Assembly: GCF_001522585.2 (NCBI RefSeq)
Contig: NZ_CP013372.1
Span: 248,001 to 312,000 of the forward strand
Length of the DNA: 64,000 nucleotides
Reading direction: 5' to 3'
Source of the DNA: Burkholderia sp. NRF60-BP8
GTDB lineage: Bacteria; Pseudomonadota; Gammaproteobacteria; Burkholderiales; Burkholderiaceae
The stretch's first letter is position 1. Each line of letters starts with the position of its first letter. The notes under the pieces were generated by a model. That model was not told where the DNA came from, ran no database searches, and was given only the letters and a program-made list of their open reading frames with translations. Position numbers and translations under genes: made by a program. This document shows, piece by piece, positions 44,979-55,058 of the stretch.

Positions 44979-45306
44979 GTGACGCAGCTCGATGTCGGGC
45001 AGGCCGCTTATGCCGGACTGCACCGTGAAATTGCCGATGTAGTTGCGTCGTCGCGCGAAGCGACGGCTCGCACGGTGAACGCCCTGATGACGGCGACATA
45101 TTGGGAGATCGGGCGACGAATCGTTGAGTTCGAGCAGGGCGGGAAGGGGCGGCCCGCTTATGGCGACGCGGTGATCCGCCGTTTGGGCGCCGGGCTGTCA
45201 GAGTGATTCGGTCGTGGTTTCGGATGGCGCAATCTCGCGCAGAGGCGAGCTTTTTACTTGACGTGGCCTGCAGACCGGATTGTGCAGACACTGTCCGCAC
45301 AATCCA
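44979..45306 (+). pseudogene. DUF1016 (YhcG-type) nuclease fragment with nonsense mutation
   Basis: The frame starts with a GTG and shows the DUF1016 N-terminal domain (VNALMTATYWEIGRRIVEFEQGGKGRPAYGDAVI). It meets a TGA at 45204, where the family has Arg, and then continues in frame as FGRGFGWRNLAQ and FYLTWPADRIVQTLS until homology is lost near 45306, at the edge of the IS3 remnant. Hence a point nonsense plus truncation by insertion. Confidence 0.75.
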
Positions 45307-45349
45307 CGCCCACCCGGATTGACCCTGCCTCGTTTTCACGTTCAGCATG

Positions 45350-45736
45350 TCATGCAGCGTCGCGTCGGGTTTCGTATTCGACGGGAGTGAGGTAGTCGAT
45401 CGACGTGTGCATGCGCTGCCGATTGTAATAGCCTTCGATCCAGTCGACGATGTCCAGGCGAGCCTGAGCGCGGGTTTCGTAGCGCGTTTGGTAAATGCGC
45501 TCGACCTTCAGAGTTTTAAAGAAGCTCTCCATCGGCGCGTTGTCCCACGCGTTGGCACGCCGGCTCATCGAGACTGTCATGCCGAATTCGGCGGCTAGAT
45601 TCCTATGTGCTCGACTGGCGTATTGGCTGCCCCTATCCGAATGCAGCAGTAATCCGGGCCTGGGTTTGCGTTGCCAGTATGCGCTGCGTAAGGCTTGGCA
45701 GACCAGATCCGACCGGACTCGAAAATGGCCACGCAT
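45350..45736 (-). pseudogene. IS3-family transposase, C-terminal remnant
   Basis: The 128 residues hold the end of an rve integrase domain: LLLHSDRGSQYASRAHR, the NAWDNAPMESFFKTLKVE block with the catalytic Glu, and YYNRQRMHTSIDYLTPVEYE. The N-terminal half, orfA and the first catalytic Asp are missing, so it is dead. Its outer end truncates the DUF1016 gene, and its inner end is 41 bp from the terpene synthase stop. Confidence 0.88.
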
Positions 45737-45776
45737 ATTCGGTCTGATTCGTGCCGAGCCTTCTTAAGGCTCTCAA

Positions 45777-46763
45777 TCAGAACTCGTCAACCACCCGATA
45801 TCGGTTAATCATCTGGTACCACTTCCACGGCCCCGACATCATGTATTCGAAGTCGGTGGCGAACTCTCGGACGCCAGTATCCGGATGCTGGCGCAAGCTG
45901 CTGCAGAGATCGGCCGTCTGCTGCATCTTTTCGCGGTGCATGTCGCAGGCACGTTGGATCGCGTGCTCCGCGGATATACCGTATTCGTGAGCCAGCACAT
46001 CCACGACGTTCCAGCGCAGTTGCCGGGGCGATTGCGCATCGCGCAGGTAGCTCGCGATGTCGTTGTCGATGCCGTACAGAAAATCGCCGAGCAGGTTCAG
46101 CTCGCGCAGCGCGGGGCTGCCCCAATGTGCGCTCGAAATCGGTCGGTCGCTGCCCATGTCGATCATCGACGCGAACAGGCTCGACCCGGCCGTGTTGCCG
46201 CGGATCACCAGGAAATCCTGCAACGTGGGCATGGTTCCCTTGACGCGGTAGCCGAGTTCGCACCCGTTGCCGTGCAGCCAGCGCAGGATACCCATGTCGA
46301 ATCGGTAGAGCTGCTCGCCAGTGGCGACCTTGTGCAGCCGAAGCAGGATGTCCTGCAACGCGACCCAATACGGTTCCTGAACGTCGAGGGGCTGCTGCGG
46401 CGCATCGGCGATTTTTTGGAAGCGGGCGAGATTGGCCGTCGTTTGCGAGAAATCGCCCCGGCTGGCCGGGCCTTCGAACCCGGACTCGTCGAACTGCAGG
46501 ATCCATGTGCACAGATGGCCGGCGGGTTCCAGCGTCTCGAACGGCATGCGCGGATAGCAGAGGGATGTCAGCAAGCCCGTTTGCGCCGCATGGAACAAGG
46601 TCCACTCGCGCTCCGTCCGTACCAACCCGAATTTCTGAACCCAGGCTTCGATGCTCGCGTCGAGTTGCGCACGCATGGGATTGACGTCCTGAAGCAGCGG
46701 GCAATAGCGCTCGGGAATCACCAGGGTGTCCGGCACTGGGGTGAGCTGGCGCGGATCATTCAT
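45777..46763 (-). CDS. Class I terpene synthase
   Basis: A 328-residue cyclase. The aspartate-rich metal site is Asp92-Glu93 to Glu97 in LQFDESGFE, and the NSE triad is Asn234, Ser238, Asp242 in NDIASYLRD; the terminal Arg-Tyr of NRYRVVDEF is also present. These bind three Mg ions and the diphosphate of the prenyl substrate. It is the last gene of the cluster; the ATG at 46763 overlaps the Rieske gene by eight bases and follows a GGAG site, so I prefer it to the GTG at 46772. Substrate (C15 or C20) and product are unknown. Confidence 0.87.
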   Translation of the reverse strand: MNDPRQLTPVPDTLVIPERYCPLLQDVNPMRAQLDASIEAWVQKFGLVRTEREWTLFHAAQTGLLTSLCYPRMPFETLEPAGHLCTWILQFDESGFEGPASRGDFSQTTANLARFQKIADAPQQPLDVQEPYWVALQDILLRLHKVATGEQLYRFDMGILRWLHGNGCELGYRVKGTMPTLQDFLVIRGNTAGSSLFASMIDMGSDRPISSAHWGSPALRELNLLGDFLYGIDNDIASYLRDAQSPRQLRWNVVDVLAHEYGISAEHAIQRACDMHREKMQQTADLCSSLRQHPDTGVREFATDFEYMMSGPWKWYQMINRYRVVDEF

Positions 46764-47838
46764 GGGCGGCACTCCGAGATGTCATGCGGGCAGGTTCAAT
46801 GCGCGGGACGCCGGGCCTGTTCGTCGTCACGCTGTCGACCGTCTCCATTTCCGGCGGATAAAACTGCGCCGCCCATTTCCGATATTCGAGGACGGAGCGA
46901 TCCATGGGCGTGGTGGCAGGGTGGGGCCGATGAGTCTTGTAGTCCCAGATGCGCTTGTCGCGCATGTTCTGCATGTGAAACCACGGTTCATAGAGTCTGA
47001 CGACGAGGGTGTTGAGCAGCAGGCGAAGCAGGCGTGGGAGGGCATCGAATGCAGCGATGCGGGCGACATGACTCCATCTGAGCGTCCATTTGGCCGGCCC
47101 GATCTGGGTGAAAGCGCCAAGCGTCCGGATTTCCAGTCCGATGCCGGGAAATTCGAGTTCACCGATCAGATAGCCAATGCCATACCAACTGGCGCGGAAG
47201 TTGAACGGCCACCGGTTCTCGTACATCGTCTTCGTGTAGGCAACCATAATGGGGCCATCGATCGTCACCTCCGGCATGACGGGCGCGCGGAAGTGATGAA
47301 CGTGCGCCATATGGCCCATGTCGGCGCCGTTTTCGGCCGAATCCTGCATATGTCCTGCGATGACCGTACAGCGGTACACGGTGCGGGAGAATTCCATGCT
47401 GTCGAAGGCCGGGATATCCCACATCGGTGGATTGCCGTCGAAGTCGTACCAGACCCACGCCATTCCACCGGTTTCACGCAAGTACCATCTGCTCAACCGC
47501 AGACCCGGCGATGGGGGTTCGTTTTTCGGGCGCAGGCACGCGCCATCGGGCCCGAACGCATAACCGTGAAAGGGGCAGACGAGGTTTTCGCCCTTCACTT
47601 TGCCGCCGTGGCCGAGGTGCGCACCGAAATGCGGACAATACGAATTGATTGCGTTCAGCACGCCGGATCGAGTCCGGTACAGCACGATTTCACCGTCGGC
47701 GAGCGGGAAGGTCCGTACCGCCCCCGACTTGACGTCGTGGCTGTAACACACCGCAAACCAGCCCCTCGGATACGGTTGGACGCTGCGCTTTTCGACCGTG
47801 ACGCAACGATGCTGGATAGGAATGGCCGGACAGTTCAT
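46756..47838 (-). CDS. Rieske non-heme iron oxygenase, copy 2
   Basis: A 360-residue oxygenase. The 2Fe-2S site is CPHFGAHLG and CPFHGYAF (two Cys, two His), and the mononuclear iron site is seen at DMGHMAHVHHF with the two His and an upstream Asp. It resembles the steroid-active KshA/cholesterol 7-desaturase group. It starts 15 bp after the other Rieske gene and shares its C-terminal KWAAQFYPP pattern. The likely substrate is the terpenoid made by the cluster. No dedicated ferredoxin or reductase gene is nearby. Confidence 0.88.
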   Translation of the reverse strand: MNCPAIPIQHRCVTVEKRSVQPYPRGWFAVCYSHDVKSGAVRTFPLADGEIVLYRTRSGVLNAINSYCPHFGAHLGHGGKVKGENLVCPFHGYAFGPDGACLRPKNEPPSPGLRLSRWYLRETGGMAWVWYDFDGNPPMWDIPAFDSMEFSRTVYRCTVIAGHMQDSAENGADMGHMAHVHHFRAPVMPEVTIDGPIMVAYTKTMYENRWPFNFRASWYGIGYLIGELEFPGIGLEIRTLGAFTQIGPAKWTLRWSHVARIAAFDALPRLLRLLLNTLVVRLYEPWFHMQNMRDKRIWDYKTHRPHPATTPMDRSVLEYRKWAAQFYPPEMETVDSVTTNRPGVPRIEPARMTSRSAAHE

Positions 47839-47852
47839 CTCGTCTCTCCCGT

Positions 47853-48896
47853 TCAGGTTTCGTTCACGCGCTCGAGGCCTCGACGGCTATCGGCGACGGA
47901 TTCATGGGCCGGGTAGAACTGGGCCGCCCAGCGTCGAAACGCCATGATGGGTCCGTCGCCGGGCACCAGCCTGGCTTCGTGGTTGTAGCGGCGGTGATTC
48001 CAGATCTTGATGTCGTTGCCGATCTGGTATCGGAACCACACCCTGAGCGCCAGCACCAGCGTATCCTGCAGCCCGCGTCGCAGCGGGCCTGGCCACCGGT
48101 CGAGCGCATCGACGTGAATGAAATTCAGTACCCGGGCGCGCCATTCGAGCGGTGCGGTCGGAACCGGGCAACTGAGCACCTTCAACTGCACGCGCAGCGT
48201 CGGCACGTCGATTTCGCCGATCATGTATCCGAGGCCGCAGTACGTGTTCCGGAAATGCAGCCACTGCCTGGAAGCGTGCGTCGTGATCTCGTACGTCAGT
48301 CTGGGACCCGCGGCCCGAAAGGCGCTGACCTGCGCGTCGGCAAACTGGTGAACGCGCACCAGATGCAACCTGTCGATGCCGTTTTCGGCGATGTCCTGTA
48401 CGTATCCGGGAATGTCGAAGGTGTTCCGGTCCGCGCGGGAGAACGCCCGGAGGTCGAGCTCCGGCACATCCCACGTGGGCGCCCGGCGTTCGGCGTCGTG
48501 CCACACGAACACCACGCCGTTGACTTCACGCAGCGGCCATTCGGTCAGTCGGGGGCCGCCGTGCAAGGGCGGGCTGTCTCGATCCGGCTGGCATTGTCCG
48601 CCCGGCGCAAAGGAAAGCCCGTGATACGGGCAGACGAGATGCTCGCCGTCGACCTTGCCGCCATGGCCGAGATGGGCGCCCAGATGCGGACAATACGGGC
48701 TGATGGCTTTGGCGGCGCCGGACTGCGTACGGTAGACGACAAGTTCGCCACCCATGAATGGAACGGTCTGTATGCGGCCTGGTTTGAGATCGCGGCTGAA
48801 GCACGCGCCGAACCAACCGTTCGGGTAGGGCAGCGGACTGCGCGCATCCACCACCGGGCTGTGTCGGGGCAAGATCGGGTAGGTCGGATTCCGCAT
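47853..48896 (-). CDS. Rieske non-heme iron oxygenase, copy 1
   Basis: A 347-residue paralogue of the following gene, with the cluster site CPHLGAHLG and CPYHGLSF and the iron site DRLHLVRVHQF. The start at 48896 follows a GGAGATG site; the longer frame to 49106 is arginine-rich and rejected. The duplication implies two oxidation steps, or two substrates, in the same pathway. It depends on electron-transfer partners encoded elsewhere. Confidence 0.88.
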   Translation of the reverse strand: MRNPTYPILPRHSPVVDARSPLPYPNGWFGACFSRDLKPGRIQTVPFMGGELVVYRTQSGAAKAISPYCPHLGAHLGHGGKVDGEHLVCPYHGLSFAPGGQCQPDRDSPPLHGGPRLTEWPLREVNGVVFVWHDAERRAPTWDVPELDLRAFSRADRNTFDIPGYVQDIAENGIDRLHLVRVHQFADAQVSAFRAAGPRLTYEITTHASRQWLHFRNTYCGLGYMIGEIDVPTLRVQLKVLSCPVPTAPLEWRARVLNFIHVDALDRWPGPLRRGLQDTLVLALRVWFRYQIGNDIKIWNHRRYNHEARLVPGDGPIMAFRRWAAQFYPAHESVADSRRGLERVNET

Positions 48897-48978
48897 GGGA
48901 CATCTCCGAATGCGACGGTTGCGCAAATGACTCGTCACGCGGCGCTCGAGGCTTGCCACGCGCCGGACGGCGAGCGGA

Positions 48979-49932
48979 TCAGGTATGCGGCGCGAGCGCC
49001 GATGCGGTGCCGTGCAGCAACTCGGCCGGCAGCGGAAAGACCGCTGTTTCACGCCGTCCGGCCATGGTTTCGATCTCCAGCGGTGTGTACGTCCGCAATG
49101 CCGCAATTACCTCGTCGACCAATGTTTCGGGTGCGGATGCACCCGACGTGATGCCCACGGTTGCGATGCCCTGGAACCACTGCGGCCCCAGCTCACCGGC
49201 ATCGGCGATCAAGTGGCTAGGGATGCCCGATTCGAGCGCGATCTCGTGCAGTCGTACGGTGTTCGAGCTGTAGCGGGCGCCAATCACCAGCATCAGTTCG
49301 ACTCTGCGGCAAAGCTCGCGTACGGCCGTTTGCCGGTTCTGCGTGGCATAACAGATGTCGTGGACATTCGGGCCGACGATGCCTGGATATCGCTGTTTGA
49401 GCGCGTAGATGATGTCGCGCGTGTCGTCCACGCTGAGTGTGGTCTGCGTGATATAGGCCAGCGGCGCGTCGGCGGCAAACGGCAGGGCCGCCACATCGGC
49501 CTTGCTTTCCACCAGGACCGTCGCGTCCGGTGCCTGGTCCAGCGTGCCGACGACTTCGGGGTGTCCGGCGTGCCCGATCAACACGACGGTCTTCCCTTGC
49601 GACGCATAACGCCGGGCCTGGACGTGAACCTTGGCGACGAGCGGGCAGGTGGCGTCGAGCACATGCAAGCCGCGCTGGCGCGCTTCTGCCTCCACCATTT
49701 GACCCACACCATGGGCACTGAACACGGTCACCGCCTGTTCGGGAATGTCGTCGAGGGACTCGACGAAGACTGCACCTTTGCGCTTGAGGCCGTCTACGAC
49801 TCGCCGGTTGTGGACGATTTCGTGCCGAACGTAGACGGGAGCACCGTATTTTTCCAGTGCCCGATCGACAATGTCGATTGCGCGTACGACTCCGGCGCAA
49901 AAGCCGCGAGGTTCGGCAAGGATGACGCGCAT
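48979..49932 (-). CDS. ispH: 4-hydroxy-3-methylbut-2-enyl diphosphate reductase
   Basis: A 317-residue 4Fe-4S enzyme that makes IPP and DMAPP in the last MEP step. The three cluster Cys are in GFCAGV, DATCPLV and [10 protein letters not shown]; the Thr-rich [10 protein letters not shown] and the [12 protein letters not shown] segment are conserved. A typical genome already carries a housekeeping copy, so this one is probably a cluster-dedicated booster of precursor supply. It lies between the prenyl-coupling enzyme and the Rieske genes, with about 50-80 bp to each. Confidence 0.95.
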   Translation of the reverse strand: MRVILAEPRGFCAGVVRAIDIVDRALEKYGAPVYVRHEIVHNRRVVDGLKRKGAVFVESLDDIPEQAVTVFSAHGVGQMVEAEARQRGLHVLDATCPLVAKVHVQARRYASQGKTVVLIGHAGHPEVVGTLDQAPDATVLVESKADVAALPFAADAPLAYITQTTLSVDDTRDIIYALKQRYPGIVGPNVHDICYATQNRQTAVRELCRRVELMLVIGARYSSNTVRLHEIALESGIPSHLIADAGELGPQWFQGIATVGITSGASAPETLVDEVIAALRTYTPLEIETMAGRRETAVFPLPAELLHGTASALAPHT

Positions 49933-49986
49933 GTTGAAATCTCCGGGAAAGGTGCGATATGTCGATAAACGCGGAACAGGGTGCCG

Positions 49987-50796
49987 TCATGGCCGACCGG
50001 CGAATCCATCCGCTGTCGCGTAAGAGCGTGGTTCTCTGCCGGCGCCGAGCGTTTGCTTCAGATTCAGCGCGGCGTGCCGCGCATTGATCAGCGGTTGTTC
50101 GCAAAAGCTGCGCGCGGGGCCTGGCGGCAGCGCGTCCAGGTACGCCTGCGCCAGTGCGAGCTCTCGCTCGACATAACCGAGCATCTCGGGCAAGCCCCAG
50201 CCGTGCGGCCAGAAATCGACCCCGCGCCCGGTGTCTTCGTCGCGATCGATCAGGATGTTGACGGCCTGCAGCGCGCGGCCGTATCCGATGGCGTCGGTAC
50301 GGTTGGTATCGGTGTGATTGAACCAGCCCCACAGATCGCTGAGTAGCAGTACCAGCGTGCCGGCCACCGCATAGGTATACCGGTTCAGGTCCTGCTCGGT
50401 CCGGATCGCGAAATCCGATTCGACCCAGTCCGCCATTCGCTCTGCCATGACGGAAAACGTGTCCAGTACGCGAGGCGCGATGTCGATCGGCGCGAGCGTG
50501 ACCCATTGGCCCAGTTGCAGCGAAACCGGCGGGAGAACGTCCTCATAGCCTTCAAATGCAGTCTGAAAATCCGCCGGGGAGAAATGGGTTTGCAGGATGG
50601 CGCTGACCCGCCGAAGCAAGCGAGCACGGTCCGCGGCGGCCATGGTCGGATGATCCTCGATTTCGTCGATGCCGCGCATGCACAGGTAGGCGCACGACGC
50701 CGCCTCGTTCAGCCTGGGCGGCAGGCCGACTACGGGCAGATACCATGTCTTGCTGTACTGCCGGATCATGTCATGGGCTTTCGAGAGCGGAACCAT
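49987..50796 (-). CDS. Squalene/phytoene-synthase-family prenyl-coupling enzyme
   Basis: A 269-residue all-helical protein with two aspartate-rich sites: Asp44 to Asp48 in RGIDEIEDHP and Asp184 to Asp188 in NILIDRDEDTGRG, which bind the diphosphates of two prenyl units. The family couples two FPP or GGPP molecules head to head. It could supply a C30 skeleton; however a class I terpene synthase in the same operon points to a short-chain product, so a modified role is possible. No prenyl-transferase gene for chain elongation is present. Confidence 0.85.
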   Translation of the reverse strand: MVPLSKAHDMIRQYSKTWYLPVVGLPPRLNEAASCAYLCMRGIDEIEDHPTMAAADRARLLRRVSAILQTHFSPADFQTAFEGYEDVLPPVSLQLGQWVTLAPIDIAPRVLDTFSVMAERMADWVESDFAIRTEQDLNRYTYAVAGTLVLLLSDLWGWFNHTDTNRTDAIGYGRALQAVNILIDRDEDTGRGVDFWPHGWGLPEMLGYVERELALAQAYLDALPPGPARSFCEQPLINARHAALNLKQTLGAGREPRSYATADGFAGRP

Positions 50797-50847
50797 CTTT
50801 TTCTCCCGGTGGGAAGGAAAGGTTGCGGGCCAAGGGTTGCGGCAGGG

Positions 50848-52767
50848 TTAGGACACCAGGCTCATGCGCGTCATTGTTCGGGGCGAACGACAAGAGGCGG
50901 CGACGTCATTGAAAAAGCGATCGATGGATCGCACCAGCCCATCGACATCGAGGCCGCAGGCGGCCAGCAGCATGGCCGGGTCGCCATGCTCGATGAACTG
51001 GTCCGGCAGGCCGAGTTGTAATACGGGAATCGGCACACGATGCGCGGCCAGCACTTCCAGACAGGCGGAACCCGCACCACCGGCGATGCAACCTTCCTCT
51101 ACCGTGACGAGTACGTCGTGCTGGTCGGCGAGGGTACGCACCAGGTCGATATCCAGCGGTCTGATGAAGCGAATGTTCGCCACCGTGGCATCCAGTTGCT
51201 TGCCGGCTTTCAGTCCAGCCCCCACCATGGAGCCGAAAGCCAGGATTGCGATGCGGGCGCCTGGTGGCTGCGACGAGGTACGTATCACCGCGCCCTTGCC
51301 GATCGGGATGGGCTGCATCTCTCGAACGGGCGGCACGCCGGGGCCGCAGCCGCGCGGATAGCGCACGGCCGCGGGACCATCGTGATCGAGCGCGGTATGC
51401 AGCATCTGGCGGCACTCGTTTTCGTCCGCCGGCGCCATGAGAACGAGATCCTGGATGCATCGCAGGAACGCAATGTCGAACGCACCCATGTGGGTCGCGC
51501 CGTCCGCGCCGATGATGCCTGCCCGGTCGATCGCAAACGTGACCGGCAGCCGTTGGATCGCGATGTCGTGGATCAACTGGTCGTATCCGCGCTGCAGGAA
51601 CGTCGAGTAGATCGCTACCACGGGTTTCAGTCCGTCGGCCGCCAGCCCGCCGGCGAACGTGATCGCGTGCTGCTCGGCGATGCCGACGTCGAAATAGCGG
51701 TCCGGGAAGCGTCGTTCGAAGTCGACCAGCCCCGACCCTTCACGCATCGCCGGGGTGATCGCCACGACACGGCCATCGCGTTCGGCCTCGTCGCACAGCC
51801 AGTTGCCGAACACCTGCGTGTAAGTCGGCTTTCCGGGGGGCGAGGGCGGCACGATACCCACGTCGGGATCGAATTTGCCGGGGCCGTGATACAGGACGGG
51901 ATCCTTCTCCGCAAGCGCATAGCCGCGCCCCTTGCGGGTGATGACGTGGAGCGGTTGGGGCCCCTTGAGCGTGCGCATCGTTTCGAGTGCGGGAATAAAC
52001 GCGTCGAGATCGTGGCCGTCGATCGGGCCGACGTAATTGAAGCCGAATTCCTCGAACAGCGTGGCAGGCAGCAGCGCCCCCTTCACTTGTGCCTCGAGTC
52101 GGTGTGCGGCGCCCGCGAGAGGCGCCGGCATGGCTTGCAGCACCGACTTCGCCTCTGCCTTCCGTCGATTGAGAAAACGGTTCGCCGTCAGCTTTGCGAT
52201 GCAGTCTCGCGGCGCGCCTACCGTGGGCGAAATCGACATGTCGTTGTCGTTCAGCACGACGAGAAGGCGCAGGTCCTTGCATCCCGCCAGGTTGTTCATC
52301 GCCTCGAAAGCGATGCCGGCGCTCAACGCGCCGTCGCCGATCACCGCCACGCAATGCCGCGCTTCGCCGTTGATCCGGGTGGCATGCGCCATGCCGAGCA
52401 CGGCGGAGATCGACGTGCCGGAGTGCGCGGTGCCGAACGCGTCGTACAGCGATTCGCTGCGACGCGGAAAACCGGAAATGCCGCCGCCTTGCCGCAGTGT
52501 CTCCATTGCATCGCGCCGACCAGTCAGGATCTTGTGCGGATAGGACTGGTGACCGACGTCCCAGACGATGCGATCGCGCGGCGTATCGAATATGTAGTGC
52601 AGCGCGATGGCCAGTTCGACGGAACCGAGATTGGAGGCGAGATGCCTGCCGGTGGCGGCGACGCTGTGCAGCACGAAATCGCGCAGTTGGGTCGCGAGGT
52701 CAGGCAATTGTGCGCGCGCGAGCTTCCTGAGGTCGGCCGGCGTGTCGATTGCACTCAAGGCATCCAT
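50848..52767 (-). CDS. dxs: 1-deoxy-D-xylulose-5-phosphate synthase
   Basis: A 639-residue thiamine-diphosphate enzyme that joins pyruvate and glyceraldehyde 3-phosphate in the first, rate-limiting MEP step. Shown by [15 protein letters not shown], the TPP motif [16 protein letters not shown] to NDND, and the [13 protein letters not shown] segment. The start at 52767 (MDALSAID) matches the family; the longer frame to 52932 is rejected. As the first gene of the cluster it provides precursor flux. Confidence 0.95.
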   Translation of the reverse strand: MDALSAIDTPADLRKLARAQLPDLATQLRDFVLHSVAATGRHLASNLGSVELAIALHYIFDTPRDRIVWDVGHQSYPHKILTGRRDAMETLRQGGGISGFPRRSESLYDAFGTAHSGTSISAVLGMAHATRINGEARHCVAVIGDGALSAGIAFEAMNNLAGCKDLRLLVVLNDNDMSISPTVGAPRDCIAKLTANRFLNRRKAEAKSVLQAMPAPLAGAAHRLEAQVKGALLPATLFEEFGFNYVGPIDGHDLDAFIPALETMRTLKGPQPLHVITRKGRGYALAEKDPVLYHGPGKFDPDVGIVPPSPPGKPTYTQVFGNWLCDEAERDGRVVAITPAMREGSGLVDFERRFPDRYFDVGIAEQHAITFAGGLAADGLKPVVAIYSTFLQRGYDQLIHDIAIQRLPVTFAIDRAGIIGADGATHMGAFDIAFLRCIQDLVLMAPADENECRQMLHTALDHDGPAAVRYPRGCGPGVPPVREMQPIPIGKGAVIRTSSQPPGARIAILAFGSMVGAGLKAGKQLDATVANIRFIRPLDIDLVRTLADQHDVLVTVEEGCIAGGAGSACLEVLAAHRVPIPVLQLGLPDQFIEHGDPAMLLAACGLDVDGLVRSIDRFFNDVAASCRSPRTMTRMSLVS

Positions 52768-53456
52768 GTCCGTATCCCGGGGTGATAGGGGCGGCGGGTT
52801 ATGGCGATGCCGACAGGAGGGCGGCACGTGGCTGGAACACGGCGTCATCGAGCCGAACGCGCGCGTGAATTTCGCCAAGCAGCGGGCCGGGCTGGTGCAC
52901 GTGGGTTTTGGTATCGGCCCCAAGCTGAGCACCGTTTGAGTCCGCCAGAATCAGTATTTTTTTCATTTACTTTCACCTGAATGCGATTCGCTATTCAAAA
53001 AATAGCTGCCTTCGAAAATGGAATTCGATTCGGCAGGGTGCAATGCAATGCAACATATTTTCTTCGGAATTGGATATTAAATTCCCGCGACCAACATGAA
53101 GCCGAAAATTGCGTTCGTGCCATTATTGAAATGGAAAGCGAGGCGATTCGAAACGAGCCATATCATTACCCATATGCAGACTGCCCTCCGATGACGCCGC
53201 CCCGTTACGAACAGGCAGGCGGTGGTTGCTGTGCACGTTGTAAATCAGGAAGCGTTTCCGTTAGACAACGGTTTACAAGTCGGAACGATCTGCGTTGGCT
53301 CTTTATTGAATTTATGTTTGGTTAAATCTAGGAGGGCGATTCGTGAATGTCAAGAATCAAACATCATCTGATTTTGTAATAATGAACAGGGAGGCGCATG
53401 TGGGATTTATTATGTAGTCGCCATATTTTTGGAGTTTTATACAATTCCAGAGGTCG
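52768..53456. other. AT-rich promoter region upstream of the terpenoid cluster
   Basis: A 690-bp stretch of markedly lower GC, with T-rich blocks around 52950-52970, 53040-53080 and 53330-53450. A 114-codon forward frame at 52981-53325 lacks coding features. The composition marks the region as foreign and as a likely H-NS target. The cluster promoter presumably lies within it. Confidence 0.5.
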
Positions 53457-53571
53457 ATGAATTTCGCGAAACGATCACCCGGTTCGGAAGACGATATGGC
53501 AGACAGCTACGCCTCGTCCCTTGCGACCATTCACAAGACCCTGGCCCTGTCTCGTTTCCACGTACAGCAAG

Positions 53572-53652
53572 TCATGCGGCGATCAACGCGGCCTCGTAGT
53601 CGACAGGGGTATGGAAGTCGATGGAGGTGTGCAGGCGTTGCCGATTGTAACG
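53572..53652 (-). pseudogene. IS3-family transposase tail, second remnant
   Basis: The reverse frame reads YNRQRLHTSIDFHTPVDYEA then a stop: the last 26 codons of a relative of the transposase at 45350-45736. Homology extends past the stop (CTCGTTTCCACGTACAGC against CTCGTTTTCACGTTCAGC), to the presumed element end. The rest of the element is gone. Confidence 0.75.
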
Positions 53653-53770
53653 ACCGAATACTAACGCTCGGCACTGTCCAAGAAATCCAAGCGGTTCAGG
53701 TGGATATCTGAATCCAGGTATGACAAGGCTTGTAATGCCTAGGTCGAAATCTCCGCACTTGAACGCACCG

Positions 53771-53850
53771 GCATACCGAGTATTCGGTTCATGGCGATAT
53801 GGAAGTAGATTTCAGCTGGACATTGGGGCTTCAATTTGCGCCGATGCCGC
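53771..53850. repeat. Right copy of the diverged 80-bp repeat
   Basis: CATACCGAGTATTCGGTTC through GCGCCGATGCCGC, matching 41817-41894 directly. With the IS3 remnant just before it, it mirrors the repeat and IS remnant pair on the left of the terpenoid cluster. Confidence 0.6.
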
Positions 53851-54128
53851 CACCCTAACAGTCCGCTGGTTAGCCTAGGCAGCGGGCCCTGATAGTGCCG
53901 GGACCGGGCACAGGCCCGCGCATTGTTGGTGTTTGTGGACAATGCGACGAGCCGGTTCGGATGCGGTACTTCACGCAAACTGAATCGACCTTCAGCTGTT
54001 TCGGAGCGACGTGAGCAGGCATCGAGCGGCGCGGCAAACCGGGGTCGGCCACTGACACGGTTCAACGGACAGGCAAACGTTTGAGTCGAACTGATCTCAA
54101 TCGGCGATACAGAGCCAACCCGACGGGA

Positions 54129-54151
54129 AAACCCGTCTACAAGACGGGTTT
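54129..54151. terminator. Hairpin upstream of the type IV secretion operon
   Basis: A perfect 9-bp stem (AAACCCGTC with GACGGGTTT) and 5-nt loop. Downstream bases on the plus strand are not T-rich; on the minus strand a short T run follows. It separates the mobile-element debris from the secretion operon. Confidence 0.45.
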
Positions 54152-54374
54152 GGGTCAGTGCTTACCGGCTGCTTGAATACCCTCGTGTTCCCGCCATCGT
54201 TTGCGCGGGTCCGACAGCGAGGGGGCAGATCATGCGCGTGAACGACAATATGGACCAGATACCGGTGCGCGGCCGAGCCGAGAGTGCGACTGTCATTCGG
54301 ACGGCCGGTACGCCCGTATTGATGATATGTCGACGCGATAATATCAGCGCGCGCCGCACGAGTGGAGATGGGCG

Positions 54375-55022
54375 ATGACCACGCAAGACTTCGTGGCGAT
54401 GGCTCAGCAGTGTGCGCCTGCCGTCGCCCCGCAGACGTTGGCTGCCATTGTACGAATCGAATCGGGATTCAATCCCTACGCTATCGGTGTTGTCCATGGC
54501 CGTTTGGTGAGACAGCCTCGGCGCGAGGACGAAGCGATCGCCACGGTCAAGGCATTGCAAGCGGCGGGGTGGAACTACAGCGCCGGCCTCGCGCAAATCA
54601 ATCGCGACAACTGGTCTCGTTACGGATTGACCGCGAGGACCGTCTTCGACGTCTGTCGGAACCTGAGCGTTGGTGCGGCTATTCTTCGGGCATGTTTTCT
54701 GCGGGCTCGCCCTATTCATGCCCATCCACAAGAGGCGTTGCGCGCTGCGCTGTCGTGCTATGCGAGCGGGAATTTCGTAACCGGTTTTCGCGTCGGATAT
54801 GTGCGACGGATTACGGAAGCAGCGGCGTCGGGCGACACTTTCGTTCCTGCGCTGACGTCATCTGCAAAGCCGATTCCGGTGATACGCGACCGTGTGACTG
54901 GGTCTCGGGCTGAGAGCCGCGGGCGCTCGACTCCTGTGTCTCCTCCATCCTCGAACCCGAACGACGACACAGCGCGAAGCCAAAATAACGGTGGAGTCGA
55001 AGGCAGTGCCGTTATTTTCTGA
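54375..55022 (+). CDS. virB1: VirB1 lytic transglycosylase
   Basis: A 215-residue peptidoglycan hydrolase that opens the wall for secretion-channel assembly. The SLT domain (about 1-150) has the catalytic Glu in RIESGFNPYA and the GLAQINRDNW segment. A signal peptide is absent from the visible start, as in many VirB1 proteins of plasmid systems. The C-terminal tail is polar and serine-rich. It begins the operon, with a GGAGATGGG ribosome site. Confidence 0.9.
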   Translation: MTTQDFVAMAQQCAPAVAPQTLAAIVRIESGFNPYAIGVVHGRLVRQPRREDEAIATVKALQAAGWNYSAGLAQINRDNWSRYGLTARTVFDVCRNLSVGAAILRACFLRARPIHAHPQEALRAALSCYASGNFVTGFRVGYVRRITEAAASGDTFVPALTSSAKPIPVIRDRVTGSRAESRGRSTPVSPPSSNPNDDTARSQNNGGVEGSAVIF

Positions 55023-55058
55023 GTAAGGAAGGTGGAATTCGGCTGGATGGAGTGCATT

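Noticed and set aside
51040..52785. A 581-codon forward frame opposite dxs
   Set aside because: No domain pattern; the reverse strand is clearly dxs with intact TPP motifs.
52981..53325. A 114-codon forward frame in the AT-rich region
   Set aside because: No ribosome site, no family pattern and odd Cys/Arg content. It lies in what looks like a promoter region.
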